A stretch of 64,000 nucleotides of DNA from Pseudaestuariivita rosea. Lineage in GTDB: Bacteria; Pseudomonadota; Alphaproteobacteria; Rhodobacterales; Rhodobacteraceae. The stretch is from assembly GCF_017592335.1 (NCBI RefSeq), contig NZ_JACNMP010000011.1, forward strand, positions 1 through 64,000. The letters run 5' to 3'. The notes below the pieces were generated by a model. The model did not search any database, was not told where the DNA came from, and saw only the letters and a program-made list of their open reading frames with translations. A program made the translations under genes and the position numbers. Shown here in pieces: positions 18,956 through 27,716 of the stretch (the stretch's first letter is position 1; every line of letters starts with the position of its first letter).

Positions 18956-20304
18956 CTATTCGCTCTTACAATCTGCGCGCCAAGCTCTTTCATTAGGGGC
19001 TCAAAGATCGGGAAAGAGGTCGCAATGGGGCCGCCATCATCAATACTGACTGCTTTTTGCGTGGCCATTCCAAGACACATGAAGCTCATCGCGATGCGGT
19101 GATCCAGACGGCTTTCGCAAGTCGCTCCGCCGGGTACTCCATCCGCGCCGCGTCCGTGAACGATCATGGTGTCTTCGTCCTCCTCGATCGTCACACCACA
19201 AGCCTCAAGCCCGCGGGCCATTGCATCGATCCGGTCGCTTTCCTTCACGCGCAATTCCTTGACACCCCGCATGGTCGTTGCGCCTTCGGCGAATGATGCC
19301 ACAACCGACAGGATCGGATATTCGTCGATCATATTGGCTGCGCGCTCCGGGGGCACTTCGACGCCTTTCAACTCGGGCGAAAAGCGCGCGCGCAGGTCTG
19401 CGACGGGTTCGCCGGCTTCTTCACGTTCATTCTCAAACGTCAGGTCCGCGCCCATTTCGCGTAACGTGGTAAACAGACCGGCGCGGGTGGGATTCAGGCC
19501 GATATTCGGCACCAAAACGTCCGAGCCTTCGACGATCAGCGCCGCACACACCGGAAACGCGGCCGAGCTTGGGTCGCGGGGCACTGTTATTTTTTGTGGC
19601 TTCAACTCGGGCTGGCCGGTCAGAACGATGACGCGGCCTTCGGCACTTTCTGTAACCTCAACATCTGCACCAAAACCCTGCAGCATCCGTTCGGTGTGGT
19701 CGCGCGTGGCCTCTTTTTCGATCACCGTCGTCTGGCCGGGCGCATTCAATCCCGCCAGTAAAACCGCAGATTTGACCTGAGCGGACGGCATGGGCACCTT
19801 ATAATTGACGGGTATAGGGTCGCGCGCGCCCACGATTGTCATGGGCAAGCGCCCACCTTTCCGACCGTAGGACGTGGCGCCAAACAGGCCAATCGGATCG
19901 GTGATGCGCGCCATCGGTCGTGACCTAAGGCTGGCATCGCCGGTAAAAGTGGCCGTGATGGGTGACGTTGACATGGCACCCATAATCAGTCTGACACCGG
20001 TGCCGGAATTTCCGCTGTCAATAACATCATCCGGTTCAGAAAATCCGCCAACGCCGACGCCCTGAACACACCATTCGCCGGGGCCCATATGATCGACCGT
20101 TGCCCCAAAGGCGCGCATTGCCGCCGCTGTGTCCAGCACATCTTCGCCTTCCAACAATCCGCTGATTTTAGTTTCTCCGATCACAAGCGCGCCAAAGATC
20201 AGCGCGCGGTGTGAAATCGATTTGTCCCCCGGCACATTGGCTGTGCCCCGCAAAGGCCCCGATTTTCTGGATGTCATCGGGATTGGTGTGCCGTGACCGG
20301 ACAT
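18952..20304 (-). CDS. aroA: 3-phosphoshikimate 1-carboxyvinyltransferase (EPSP synthase)
   Basis: 450 residues from the ATG at 20304 ([10 protein letters not shown]); an in-frame ATG at 20346 is less likely. It joins PEP to shikimate-3-phosphate. It shows [22 protein letters not shown] (98-106), [20 protein letters not shown] and [10 protein letters not shown]. The sequence is of the class II type. At the position where the glyphosate-insensitive CP4 enzyme has Ala (GNAATG) this protein has Gly (G101). First gene of the aroA-GFA-cmk operon. Confidence 0.96.
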   Translation of the reverse strand: MSGHGTPIPMTSRKSGPLRGTANVPGDKSISHRALIFGALVIGETKISGLLEGEDVLDTAAAMRAFGATVDHMGPGEWCVQGVGVGGFSEPDDVIDSGNSGTGVRLIMGAMSTSPITATFTGDASLRSRPMARITDPIGLFGATSYGRKGGRLPMTIVGARDPIPVNYKVPMPSAQVKSAVLLAGLNAPGQTTVIEKEATRDHTERMLQGFGADVEVTESAEGRVIVLTGQPELKPQKITVPRDPSSAAFPVCAALIVEGSDVLVPNIGLNPTRAGLFTTLREMGADLTFENEREEAGEPVADLRARFSPELKGVEVPPERAANMIDEYPILSVVASFAEGATTMRGVKELRVKESDRIDAMARGLEACGVTIEEDEDTMIVHGRGADGVPGGATCESRLDHRIAMSFMCLGMATQKAVSIDDGGPIATSFPIFEPLMKELGAQIVRANR

Positions 20305-20389
20305 TGTTACCTCGTCTGTTGTTCGGCAGATACTTAACCGAGACAACAGACAGGGTAAATTATCACTTTGTACTTTGGTGCACCCAAAT

Positions 20390-21493
20390 CTATCGTACTA
20401 TAAATTCGGCATGTAGCGCACCCGCGGCCTTGATGCTTTTCAGGATGTCGATCATGTCACGTGGTGAAACGCCAAGTGCATTCAGCCCGGCAATGACTTC
20501 TGACAAAGATGTTCCTTCGCGCACCTCGGCCAACCCAATCCCTGGTTCTTCTTCGATTTCGGCAGTCGTTCGGGGCACGACAACTGTTTCGCCATCAGAA
20601 AACGGGCTGGGCTGCACAACGATCGGGGCCTCTTCTATGCGCAGCGTCAAGTTCCCTTGCGAAACGGCAACCCGCGAAATGCGGACATCTTCGCCCATCA
20701 CAATCGTGCCAGAGCGTTGATCAACCACCACCTTGGCTTTGCGTTCTGGTTCAACGAAAATATTTTCGATCTGCCCCAAGGCATGGGCCGCCGAAGGCAA
20801 TCGGGTGGCAACGATATCCAGCTCAACAGTCCCTGCATCCAACATACGGGCGACCGGTCGCCCAAAGGCGGTATTCACCGCTTGCTCAATGCGTCCGGCT
20901 GTCGTGAAATCGGGTGTGCGAAGGGCCATTCGCAGACTTGTCAGGCCGGTGAAGTCGAAATCAACCTCACGTTCGACGCGCGCACCCGACGGAATAACCC
21001 CGGCCGTTGGAACGCCTTGCACAACGTTGGCGCCGTCCCCGCCGGCGGAAACGCCACCGGCGATGATGGTACCTTGCGCCACGGCGTAAATCTGGCCGTC
21101 AGCGGCATTCAAAGGCGTCATGATCAGCGTGCCACCCAGAAGGCTTTTGGCATCGCCAATCGCTGAAACCGTCACGTCAATCTGTGACCCGGCCCTTGAG
21201 AAAGGTGGTAGTTCGGCGGTGACTAAAACGGCGGCCACGTTTTTCGGCCGAAACTGTTCGCCAGACACATTCACGCCCAACCTTTCAAGGATATTGGCCA
21301 TGATTTCTTCGGTGAATGGCGCGTTCCTGATCCCATCACCAGTTCCGTTGAGTCCCACAACCAATCCGTATCCAACCAGGTCGTTGCCGCGTACGCCGTC
21401 AAATTCGACCAGATCCTTGATTCGAATAGGCCCTGCAAAGGCGTTGGTTGCACCAACCACAGCCAACAGCAGGCATAAAACAAGACGCATCAT
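20390..21493 (-). CDS. flgI: Flagellar P-ring protein FlgI
   Basis: 367 residues with a signal peptide ([21 protein letters not shown]). Forms the rod-surrounding P ring in the peptidoglycan layer. Family sequences include [30 protein letters not shown] and the C-terminal [36 protein letters not shown]. It overlaps flgL by 4 bp and is the last gene of the flgE-flgK-flgL-flgI run. Confidence 0.96.
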   Translation of the reverse strand: MMRLVLCLLLAVVGATNAFAGPIRIKDLVEFDGVRGNDLVGYGLVVGLNGTGDGIRNAPFTEEIMANILERLGVNVSGEQFRPKNVAAVLVTAELPPFSRAGSQIDVTVSAIGDAKSLLGGTLIMTPLNAADGQIYAVAQGTIIAGGVSAGGDGANVVQGVPTAGVIPSGARVEREVDFDFTGLTSLRMALRTPDFTTAGRIEQAVNTAFGRPVARMLDAGTVELDIVATRLPSAAHALGQIENIFVEPERKAKVVVDQRSGTIVMGEDVRISRVAVSQGNLTLRIEEAPIVVQPSPFSDGETVVVPRTTAEIEEEPGIGLAEVREGTSLSEVIAGLNALGVSPRDMIDILKSIKAAGALHAEFIVR

Positions 21494-22500
21494 CTTAGGA
21501 AATCCACCAGCGTTAGCTGCGATAATCTTGCTGTCACAGTGTAAAGCGTTTCAAGCTGTGTCTGTGTTTCTTGCAATCTTGTCGCCGTTTCAAACGGATC
21601 AATCGATGTCAGGTGGTTCAAGCTCATTTCCAGTGCAGTTTTTTCAGCCTCATTTCTGACCGAGGCGTTTTCGATCCCTGCCTCAACGCGCCCTACGTCT
21701 GAACGAAGTTTGACCAAGCCGTTATTGGCCGCGCCCAGTTCGCCTCGGGCCATATCAAACAGATCGCGGCTGTTGTCAGGTGGCGTTAGCGTCAGTCCAT
21801 CACCCGCAAGGGCTGCAAGCGAAAGCCCTTTCAAAACATCCCTGATTTCTGGCTCATCTGCTTTTATATCAAGGTTAATGACCTCGGACGACCCGACCTT
21901 GAAACCGGACTTAGACGTTGTTGAGCCCAGGTAACCCTGCGTTTCAAATCCACCGCCTGATGCATCGAACCAGTTATCTATTGCCGCTTTGACACCTGCA
22001 GCCGTGGTTTCAGACGCGACAACCGCTCGCAATTCATCCAAGATAACATCTGCGCTGGCCAAAGCTGGCCCATTTGTCGTCGCACCGCTGAAAACCGTTC
22101 CGACACTAGATGGTGTGTTGATTGCTGAAATAACGCTTTGCAATTTGCCTTTTGCGTCTTGTGACACGGCCTGGGTTGCAGCATCGGAATTCAAATCGTC
22201 GGATGTTGATAGAGTTGCCCACATGTCTTCGGACATGGTCTGAACCAGCCCCAAAGTACGCTGCATCGTTCCTGCATATTGTTCAGCTTCGGTTGTTATC
22301 AGTTTGAAACTATCCAGCGCGCGAAGTGAATTTTCGATTCCCGCCAGGGCTCGAAAGTCACCGCCTACAGCTTTGGCAATGTCGGATTTCTGTCCACTTG
22401 CCAATTCCTGTGACAAGCGGACAAGATCCGATTTGACCTCTGCATTATATCGCCTGCTTTGCAGGCTTTGGGAGAGATCGCTGACAGGGTTAAAATTCAT
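21490..22500 (-). CDS. flgL: Flagellar hook-filament junction protein FlgL
   Basis: 336 residues. Flagellin-like ends, the N-terminal LSQELASGQKSDIAKAVGGDF helix and the C-terminal ASVRNEAEKTALEMSLNHLTSIDPFETATRLQETQTQLETLY coiled coil, with a variable middle. It begins 2 bp after the flgK stop. Identification leans on the family ends and the gene order. Confidence 0.9.
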   Translation of the reverse strand: MNFNPVSDLSQSLQSRRYNAEVKSDLVRLSQELASGQKSDIAKAVGGDFRALAGIENSLRALDSFKLITTEAEQYAGTMQRTLGLVQTMSEDMWATLSTSDDLNSDAATQAVSQDAKGKLQSVISAINTPSSVGTVFSGATTNGPALASADVILDELRAVVASETTAAGVKAAIDNWFDASGGGFETQGYLGSTTSKSGFKVGSSEVINLDIKADEPEIRDVLKGLSLAALAGDGLTLTPPDNSRDLFDMARGELGAANNGLVKLRSDVGRVEAGIENASVRNEAEKTALEMSLNHLTSIDPFETATRLQETQTQLETLYTVTARLSQLTLVDFLR

Positions 22501-22502
22501 AT

Positions 22503-23948
22503 TCAGATCCTGATGATTTGGTCCATCAATTCGTCGATGGTTTGAATAACACGTGCATTTGCGGCGTAGTTTTGTTCAATAAGAAGCAGTTTTTGCATCT
22601 CATCATCTGTGTTGACGCCATTGGCCGCCTCAAGGTCGCGCAGTGTGTTTGCGCGGGTGGCGGCAAAGCTTTGATCAGCTTCCAGATTTTGCCGTGACGT
22701 CGAAATGCCTGACAATAGGTCAGATGCAAATCCAGCGGCCGACCGTGATGAATTGCCCAAACCGGGCAAGGGCGCACGCGAACTGGTAAAAGCTTCTTGG
22801 AATGACAATAGCTGTGTTCCATCGCCACTTGGCCCTGGTGCGATAGCGCCAACACCATCACGTAGACGCCAAAGCTCTCCGCCATTGGCGGGATCGACTG
22901 TGGGGTTGATCGATAGTCTTTCTGCCAATCCGCTTTCATTGGCAGGATCAAAGGCTGATGCTCCATCGGTGAATAGTCCCGCATCGCCAGCACTCAGGCT
23001 GGCGTCCGCAGCCGGGTCTTGGAACCGTTCAACAAGATCGCGCGCCAGTGCGTCTACTTGTTGCTGAGCGGTCACGGAAAGATCATCGCGGATTTCAAAA
23101 TTTGCAGCAAGCCGCCCACCACGAAGGGATCCGGCCATGCCGTCAATCTCGCGGCCGTTCAGCGTGAGGCGGCCCAGAGAACCGGCTTCGACAGTCATAC
23201 CGGCGGCGATTGTGGGGGTCGGTGGGAAAGTCAGCTCGGCCGGAACACCATCAACAAGCTGTGCGCCGCCCGTGGTGATAAGTGCCACTTGGCCATGATC
23301 GCGTTGCAGTTCTTTAATCGGAACAATTTCCGAGATCAGATCAATCTGCCGTTGTCTTTCATCCTGAAGCGAGGCCGTTGGAAGACCTGTCGCATTATGA
23401 CGTTTAATGGTTGAGTTCAGTTCCGCAACGCGTTGCATTGCAGCATTTAGGGCATCAACGTCCCGCTTGATAGCCGCATCCGCATTCATGCGTGCGATCT
23501 GAATGTCGTCATTCAGAATGTTGATCGAATCCGTGAGTCTTGATGCACTTTCCAAAACATCCGTAAGTCTGGCATCGCTATCAGGCTGACTGGATGCGGC
23601 CAGTAGGCTGGCTTCGAAATCTGCATAGCGGCTGGACAGCGATCCCGGTTCCCCGGGAACGCCGATTGTTCTTTCGAGCTGGTTTAGAAAGTTCGATTTT
23701 GTTTGTGAAAAACTCAAATCAGCTTCGGCCAACCGTCGATCTGAAACCAGACCCGCGTCGATAATACGCCTCTCGGATGTGACCTGAACGCCGCCCATAT
23801 TTCCCGACGTGCGGGAAGACAGCGTTATTTCTCGCCTTCCGTATCCATCTGTTAAGGCGTTGGAGACGTTTGTCGATACTGTTTCCGCAGCCCGAGACAT
23901 GGCGCCTAGGCCTGAAACCGCGTTAGAGAGTGCGCTTGTGATTGACAT
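22503..23948 (-). CDS. flgK: Flagellar hook-associated protein FlgK
   Basis: 481 residues. The N-terminal SITSALSNAVSGLGAMSRAAETVSTNVSNALTDGYGRRE is the rod/hook-type D0 helix and its C-terminal partner is LLLIEQNYAANARVIQTIDELMDQIIRI. The typical QVDALARDLVERFQ segment lies in the middle. Links hook to filament together with FlgL. Separated from flgE by 19 bp. Confidence 0.95.
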   Translation of the reverse strand: MSITSALSNAVSGLGAMSRAAETVSTNVSNALTDGYGRREITLSSRTSGNMGGVQVTSERRIIDAGLVSDRRLAEADLSFSQTKSNFLNQLERTIGVPGEPGSLSSRYADFEASLLAASSQPDSDARLTDVLESASRLTDSINILNDDIQIARMNADAAIKRDVDALNAAMQRVAELNSTIKRHNATGLPTASLQDERQRQIDLISEIVPIKELQRDHGQVALITTGGAQLVDGVPAELTFPPTPTIAAGMTVEAGSLGRLTLNGREIDGMAGSLRGGRLAANFEIRDDLSVTAQQQVDALARDLVERFQDPAADASLSAGDAGLFTDGASAFDPANESGLAERLSINPTVDPANGGELWRLRDGVGAIAPGPSGDGTQLLSFQEAFTSSRAPLPGLGNSSRSAAGFASDLLSGISTSRQNLEADQSFAATRANTLRDLEAANGVNTDDEMQKLLLIEQNYAANARVIQTIDELMDQIIRI

Positions 23949-23967
23949 GGGTCAGCCCCTTTGCACG

Positions 23968-25269
23968 TTATCGTTTAATGTTGGTTGTTTCCTGCAGCAT
24001 CTCGTCCACTGTCTGGATCACTTTTGCATTGGACGAATATGCGCGCTGCGTCTGGATCAGATTGGTCAACTCGCCAGCGACATCGGTGGTCGATTCTTCA
24101 CGAGCAAAACTTAGGATGTCGCCGGTTGGGCCATCCCCTGCATCCCACAGAAAATAGGAACCACTTTCCGGTGAGATTGAATAGGTCTGCTGATCCATAG
24201 CCACCAGGCCATTTGGGTTCGGCATATCAACAAGTGGAATCTGATAAATCGTCCGTGAAATCCCAGTGTCGAAGAAGGCGCGAACATAGCCGTTTTCGTC
24301 CACTTCAACTGATGTCATGTTACCCACGGGCGATCCGTCTTTCAGAATCGAGACAGGCGCAAAGTTGTCGGACAGTTGTGTGATACCACTGCTATCGCCA
24401 GGTGTTCCGATTGAGATATCAATAGGCCCGCCCAGAACATTCACCTGAAATGTTCCAGTGACAGGGTCATATGCGCCACCGCTTGTTGTTGTAACCGAAG
24501 CAATCGTGCCGCCATCGGTCCGGTTGTCGTTGAAGTTCAAAGTATATTCCCCGACAACAGCATTCGCGGATGCCGAATCGCGCACAAGCATTGTCCATTC
24601 ATTTGACGCACCCGCAGCCGGAACAGTTGGTGTAAATTCAACAGAAAGACTTTGGGATGTGCCAAGATTGTCGAAATACTCAATCGACAATTGTTGTGAG
24701 GCACCTGCTGACCCGACCTCGGTATCAGTCGCCGGCAGATTTACACCAAGTGACATGCGGGTTGTTGGTTCGCCGCCAAACTGGTTCACGTTGATCTGAA
24801 TGGGTTCAAGGCCAGCAGAAGTATCCCGAGGATAGCTTGGGATCGTTCCGTCAGCATTAGCGGGCCATCCCATCAGAACCAGGCCGGATTCTGTACGTAG
24901 GATACCATCCTGGTCTGTGCGGAAAGATCCCGTGGTTGTCAGCATCATTTCCTGTTCACCATTGTCGACATTGACGGCTGATGTTGTCGTTACAGGCAGC
25001 ATGCCGCGACCGCGCACTGACAGGTCTGTTGGGTTGCTGGTGGACACAAGTGGACCACGTTCATCGATCAAGCGTTGTGTCGTGACGCGCACCCCGCCTG
25101 CGGAATAAGTTCCCGAACCCGATGAAATGACCATCGAATGAAAATCTGCAGTTGCCCGTTTATACCCAAAGGTCGAGGAGTTCGCGATGTTGTCCGATAT
25201 CGTGGCCAAACGGCTTGCGTTCGCGGTCAGACCCGCCACACCGGCATTGAGCGAGGAAGAAATCGTCAT
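23968..25269 (-). CDS. flgE: Flagellar hook protein FlgE
   Basis: 433 residues. N-terminal LNAGVAGLTANASRLATISDNIANSSTFGYKR (flagellar rod/hook signature) and C-terminal NLIQTQRAYSSNAKVIQTVDEMLQETTNIKR. The middle holds FlgE D2-type beta sequence (FDNLGTSQSLSVEF). It forms the hook. A CtrA-like site lies about 55-70 bp upstream. MotB is encoded 96 bp upstream on the same strand. Confidence 0.94.
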   Translation of the reverse strand: MTISSSLNAGVAGLTANASRLATISDNIANSSTFGYKRATADFHSMVISSGSGTYSAGGVRVTTQRLIDERGPLVSTSNPTDLSVRGRGMLPVTTTSAVNVDNGEQEMMLTTTGSFRTDQDGILRTESGLVLMGWPANADGTIPSYPRDTSAGLEPIQINVNQFGGEPTTRMSLGVNLPATDTEVGSAGASQQLSIEYFDNLGTSQSLSVEFTPTVPAAGASNEWTMLVRDSASANAVVGEYTLNFNDNRTDGGTIASVTTTSGGAYDPVTGTFQVNVLGGPIDISIGTPGDSSGITQLSDNFAPVSILKDGSPVGNMTSVEVDENGYVRAFFDTGISRTIYQIPLVDMPNPNGLVAMDQQTYSISPESGSYFLWDAGDGPTGDILSFAREESTTDVAGELTNLIQTQRAYSSNAKVIQTVDEMLQETTNIKR

Positions 25270-25324
25270 TTTGCGCCTTTCTGCTGCATCGACATTTATC
25301 TTCCCGTTGCTACCGCACGGTGAC

Positions 25325-25339
25325 TTAACAGTGTGCTAA
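25325..25339. promoter_or_regulatory. CtrA-like site upstream of flgE
   Basis: TTAA (25325-25328), seven bases, CTAA (25336-25339): one mismatch to TTAA-N7-TTAA. It is placed 56-70 bp before the flgE start on the minus strand, in the gap after motB. CtrA control of flagellar genes is established in Rhodobacterales; binding here is inferred. Confidence 0.35.
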
Positions 25340-25365
25340 CAGATAAAATTTGCGCAATTCTGATT

Positions 25366-26202
25366 TCAGTCCCTCAGCAGAATAATCTCGATCCGATCAT
25401 TGCGCACGGACATGGTATTCTCGACGATCGGTTCGCGGTCTGCATGTCCTGTCGTTCGGTTCAACCGCATTGGATCAAAGTTGCTGTTTTCGAACAGTGT
25501 CCTGATGGTAGCCGCGCGATCTGTCGATATCTGCCATACGGGATTATCACGCACAACAATTGGCTTTGATCTGCTATGTCCTTCAATTGCAACATTATTT
25601 TCGACGAGTTGAAAGACATCCGCAATCATATCAACCAAGGCGACAGTCAAGCGGGTTGGTTCGCCGGAAGTTGCATCAAAGATAGGGTCATCCGGTGTTG
25701 CAAATATTTCGACCACTAGCCCCTCGTCTGTCACTCGGGTCGTGATATGCTTCATCAGTTCATTTGCGACATCGCTTTCGCCGCCCAGGCCCAGCAATTC
25801 CTCTTCAATTTTAAAGAGTTTTTCATTCGCGCCATCAGTTTCGGCGTCGGTATTCGTCTGACCGTCTGCACCGATAACAAGTAGATCCTGTTCAGATTCG
25901 GGCCGTGTTGCACCTACACCGGTGCGGGCTGACATTTCGGTTGAGAATATGTTTTCCCCCCCAAATGCACCATCACCGCCGCCCGAGGTCCGCGTGACCG
26001 CAATGGATGGCGAAAAATAGTCCGCCAGGCCCTTGCGCTGATTTTCAGTGGTCGCATTCAACAACCACATCAACATGAAAAACGCCATCATCGCGGTTAC
26101 GAAGTCAGCATATGCGACTTTCCAAGCACCACCATGGTGCCCGCCACCCGCCACGACTTTTTTGCGCTTGATAATAATCGGCGCCTTTGACTGCCCGGAC
26201 AT
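25366..26202 (-). CDS. motB: Flagellar motor stator protein MotB
   Basis: 278 residues from the ATG at 26202, preceded by AAGGTGG; a longer ORF starts at 26235. One N-terminal transmembrane helix in AWKVAYADFVTAMMAFFMLMWLLN with the proton-channel Asp33, then a linker, then a C-terminal OmpA-type peptidoglycan-binding domain (VENNVAIEGHSRSKPI... ending EIILLRD). Stator subunit with MotA, which is not in the window. Lies 92 bp after the dynamin operon on the same strand. Confidence 0.93.
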   Translation of the reverse strand: MSGQSKAPIIIKRKKVVAGGGHHGGAWKVAYADFVTAMMAFFMLMWLLNATTENQRKGLADYFSPSIAVTRTSGGGDGAFGGENIFSTEMSARTGVGATRPESEQDLLVIGADGQTNTDAETDGANEKLFKIEEELLGLGGESDVANELMKHITTRVTDEGLVVEIFATPDDPIFDATSGEPTRLTVALVDMIADVFQLVENNVAIEGHSRSKPIVVRDNPVWQISTDRAATIRTLFENSNFDPMRLNRTTGHADREPIVENTMSVRNDRIEIILLRD

Positions 26203-26294
26203 ATCCACCACCTTTTCTTCACCCGCAAGCAGCAATAAGATGAAGAAGTGAAAACCGCCTTACCAATTCAAATTGTTTGTATTTCGGACGTCTC

Positions 26295-27203
26295 TTAGGT
26301 GGATGACACTTGGGCCCAACTTGAAAATACTCGACCTAAGTCTTTATTTTTGAATGAGGAAATAATGCAATGTCCTTCGTGCATAAAAAACGCGACTGAA
26401 TTGCCATCGGCGGCCTGTGATCGCATCACGATCAGCTTTTGGCCCGATAGCACCGATGATGTTTCCGTTGACCAGCGGTCCAGCATCCCCAGTATTTCGT
26501 CCTTTATATCCAAAAGATCACCGTCAAACGGGTCCGGGACTGACTGCAAAACATCGCCTGATGGGGCGACCAGAAAGGCAACGTTGCTTCTGCGCTGGAT
26601 CGATTGAAAAAAGACCGAGATCTTTTCAGGCACACCATCTAGGATCGGCACAGAAGGCGGTGGGTCTGTATCGCCTTGAACCGAAGGATCCGCAGCGTCT
26701 ACGTTTGTCAGGGCTGCTTCCAAAAGGTCGATTATCGTTTCATTCGGTAGATTCAGTTTTTTGCAAGCGCTCTCGAGTTCGTCCGAGGTATAGCCGACCT
26801 CGTCCGCGCCATAGAGTTCTTGTGGCGGTGCGGACAGAACCCGCAAATTACCGTCAATACTGGCGAACAACGTCAGCATATGTGACAACGATGTCAGTTG
26901 CTCATCACGCTGGCTGTCATCGCGGCCGGTGAAAAGCGTATCGCCTTCCCTCAGAAGACCAGACGGTTGAACATCCAGCACCTTCAACACGCGTCTGCTG
27001 CCGGCGTCGATGGTCAGATGTGCATTGTTGCCGTTTTCAAAAGTCAAAACACGCGGCAGAAGTGTTTGACCAATTTCACCTGTAATCGCTTTAAGACGTT
27101 CCTGCGCTGTCTCAGAGGGCAGGTGGCGCACCTGTTGTTCACGCTCTTTAGCAGTTTTTCGTACCTGTTTTAGGATATTGGCAAGTGAGGCACTAAGCGA
27201 CAT
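26295..27203 (-). CDS. Unknown protein, possible C-terminal Roadblock/longin fold
   Basis: 302 residues, no signal or membrane segment, no family recognised. The N-terminus is a basic helix (LANILKQVRKTAKEREQQVR). The last ~100 residues read like an alternating beta/alpha Roadblock-like unit: NVAFLVAPSGDVLQSV, then helix DLLDIKDEILGMLDRW, then KLIVMRSQA, SVAFFMHEGHCIISSF and a closing helix. Roadblock proteins bind or regulate GTPases, and two dynamin-like GTPases are encoded upstream in the same operon, so a regulatory role is a reasonable but unproven inference. It starts 31 bp after the 133-residue gene. Confidence 0.6.
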   Translation of the reverse strand: MSLSASLANILKQVRKTAKEREQQVRHLPSETAQERLKAITGEIGQTLLPRVLTFENGNNAHLTIDAGSRRVLKVLDVQPSGLLREGDTLFTGRDDSQRDEQLTSLSHMLTLFASIDGNLRVLSAPPQELYGADEVGYTSDELESACKKLNLPNETIIDLLEAALTNVDAADPSVQGDTDPPPSVPILDGVPEKISVFFQSIQRRSNVAFLVAPSGDVLQSVPDPFDGDLLDIKDEILGMLDRWSTETSSVLSGQKLIVMRSQAADGNSVAFFMHEGHCIISSFKNKDLGRVFSSWAQVSST

Positions 27204-27234
27204 GACTAAAAGTCCCGACGTGGCTGCGCAGACG

Positions 27235-27636
27235 CTATACGGCTGCAGTTATAGTATCCAGATCCATGCGCGATTTGGTCAGAACCATACCCGGATTGGC
27301 CAGTTTATTGCAGATATAACATACAACATGGTTAGGATATTGTTTCGTCCGCATGAACACATTCAGATATTGCTGATTAAAAACCAGAAACTCCTGAAAA
27401 TAGCTTTCAGATGGTTCATTGGGGTCGCCTTGCGCCATGTGATTATCCAATCTGGCAAATTCGTCACCAAGCAACATATCGGTCATGGCGCCCGCCAGAG
27501 TATCAAAGACGTCAGATGAAAAACCGGGCATCATGGTTTCAGCCAGCAACATGCCCGTTTCAACGTCCAGATACCCGACCGCCAGGCATTCGGGCACGTT
27601 CGTCATGGATTTTTCTAAAGCCTGTTCAAGTGACAT
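27235..27636 (-). CDS. Small protein with Roadblock-like pattern
   Basis: 133 residues from the ATG at 27636 (CGGAG site 5 nt upstream; a GTG two codons earlier is also possible). The pattern is strand CLAVGYLDVETGMLLAE, helix SSDVFDTLAGAMTDMLLG, strands FQEFLVFNQQYLNVFMRT and HVVCYICNK, then MVLTKSRMDLDTI, compatible with the Roadblock/LC7 fold of GTPase-associated proteins such as MglB. No motif proves this. It is the fourth gene of the dynamin operon. A 9-bp inverted repeat (27665-27673 / 27682-27690) lies in its 5' leader. Confidence 0.6.
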   Translation of the reverse strand: MSLEQALEKSMTNVPECLAVGYLDVETGMLLAETMMPGFSSDVFDTLAGAMTDMLLGDEFARLDNHMAQGDPNEPSESYFQEFLVFNQQYLNVFMRTKQYPNHVVCYICNKLANPGMVLTKSRMDLDTITAAV

Positions 27637-27664
27637 GGTCACTCCGGATCACAACATAAATAGA

Positions 27665-27690
27665 CAAGCCATGGCTTATCACATGGCTTG
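27665..27690. repeat. Inverted repeat in the dynamin operon
   Basis: CAAGCCATG (27665-27673) and CATGGCTTG (27682-27690), perfect 9-bp arms with an 8-base loop, in the 80-bp gap between the 617-residue GTPase gene and the next gene. No T run follows on either strand, so it is not a typical terminator. It may set relative expression or be an operator. Confidence 0.5.
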
Positions 27691-27716
27691 ATCCATTAGG
27701 CAAGTATTCCGAAAGG

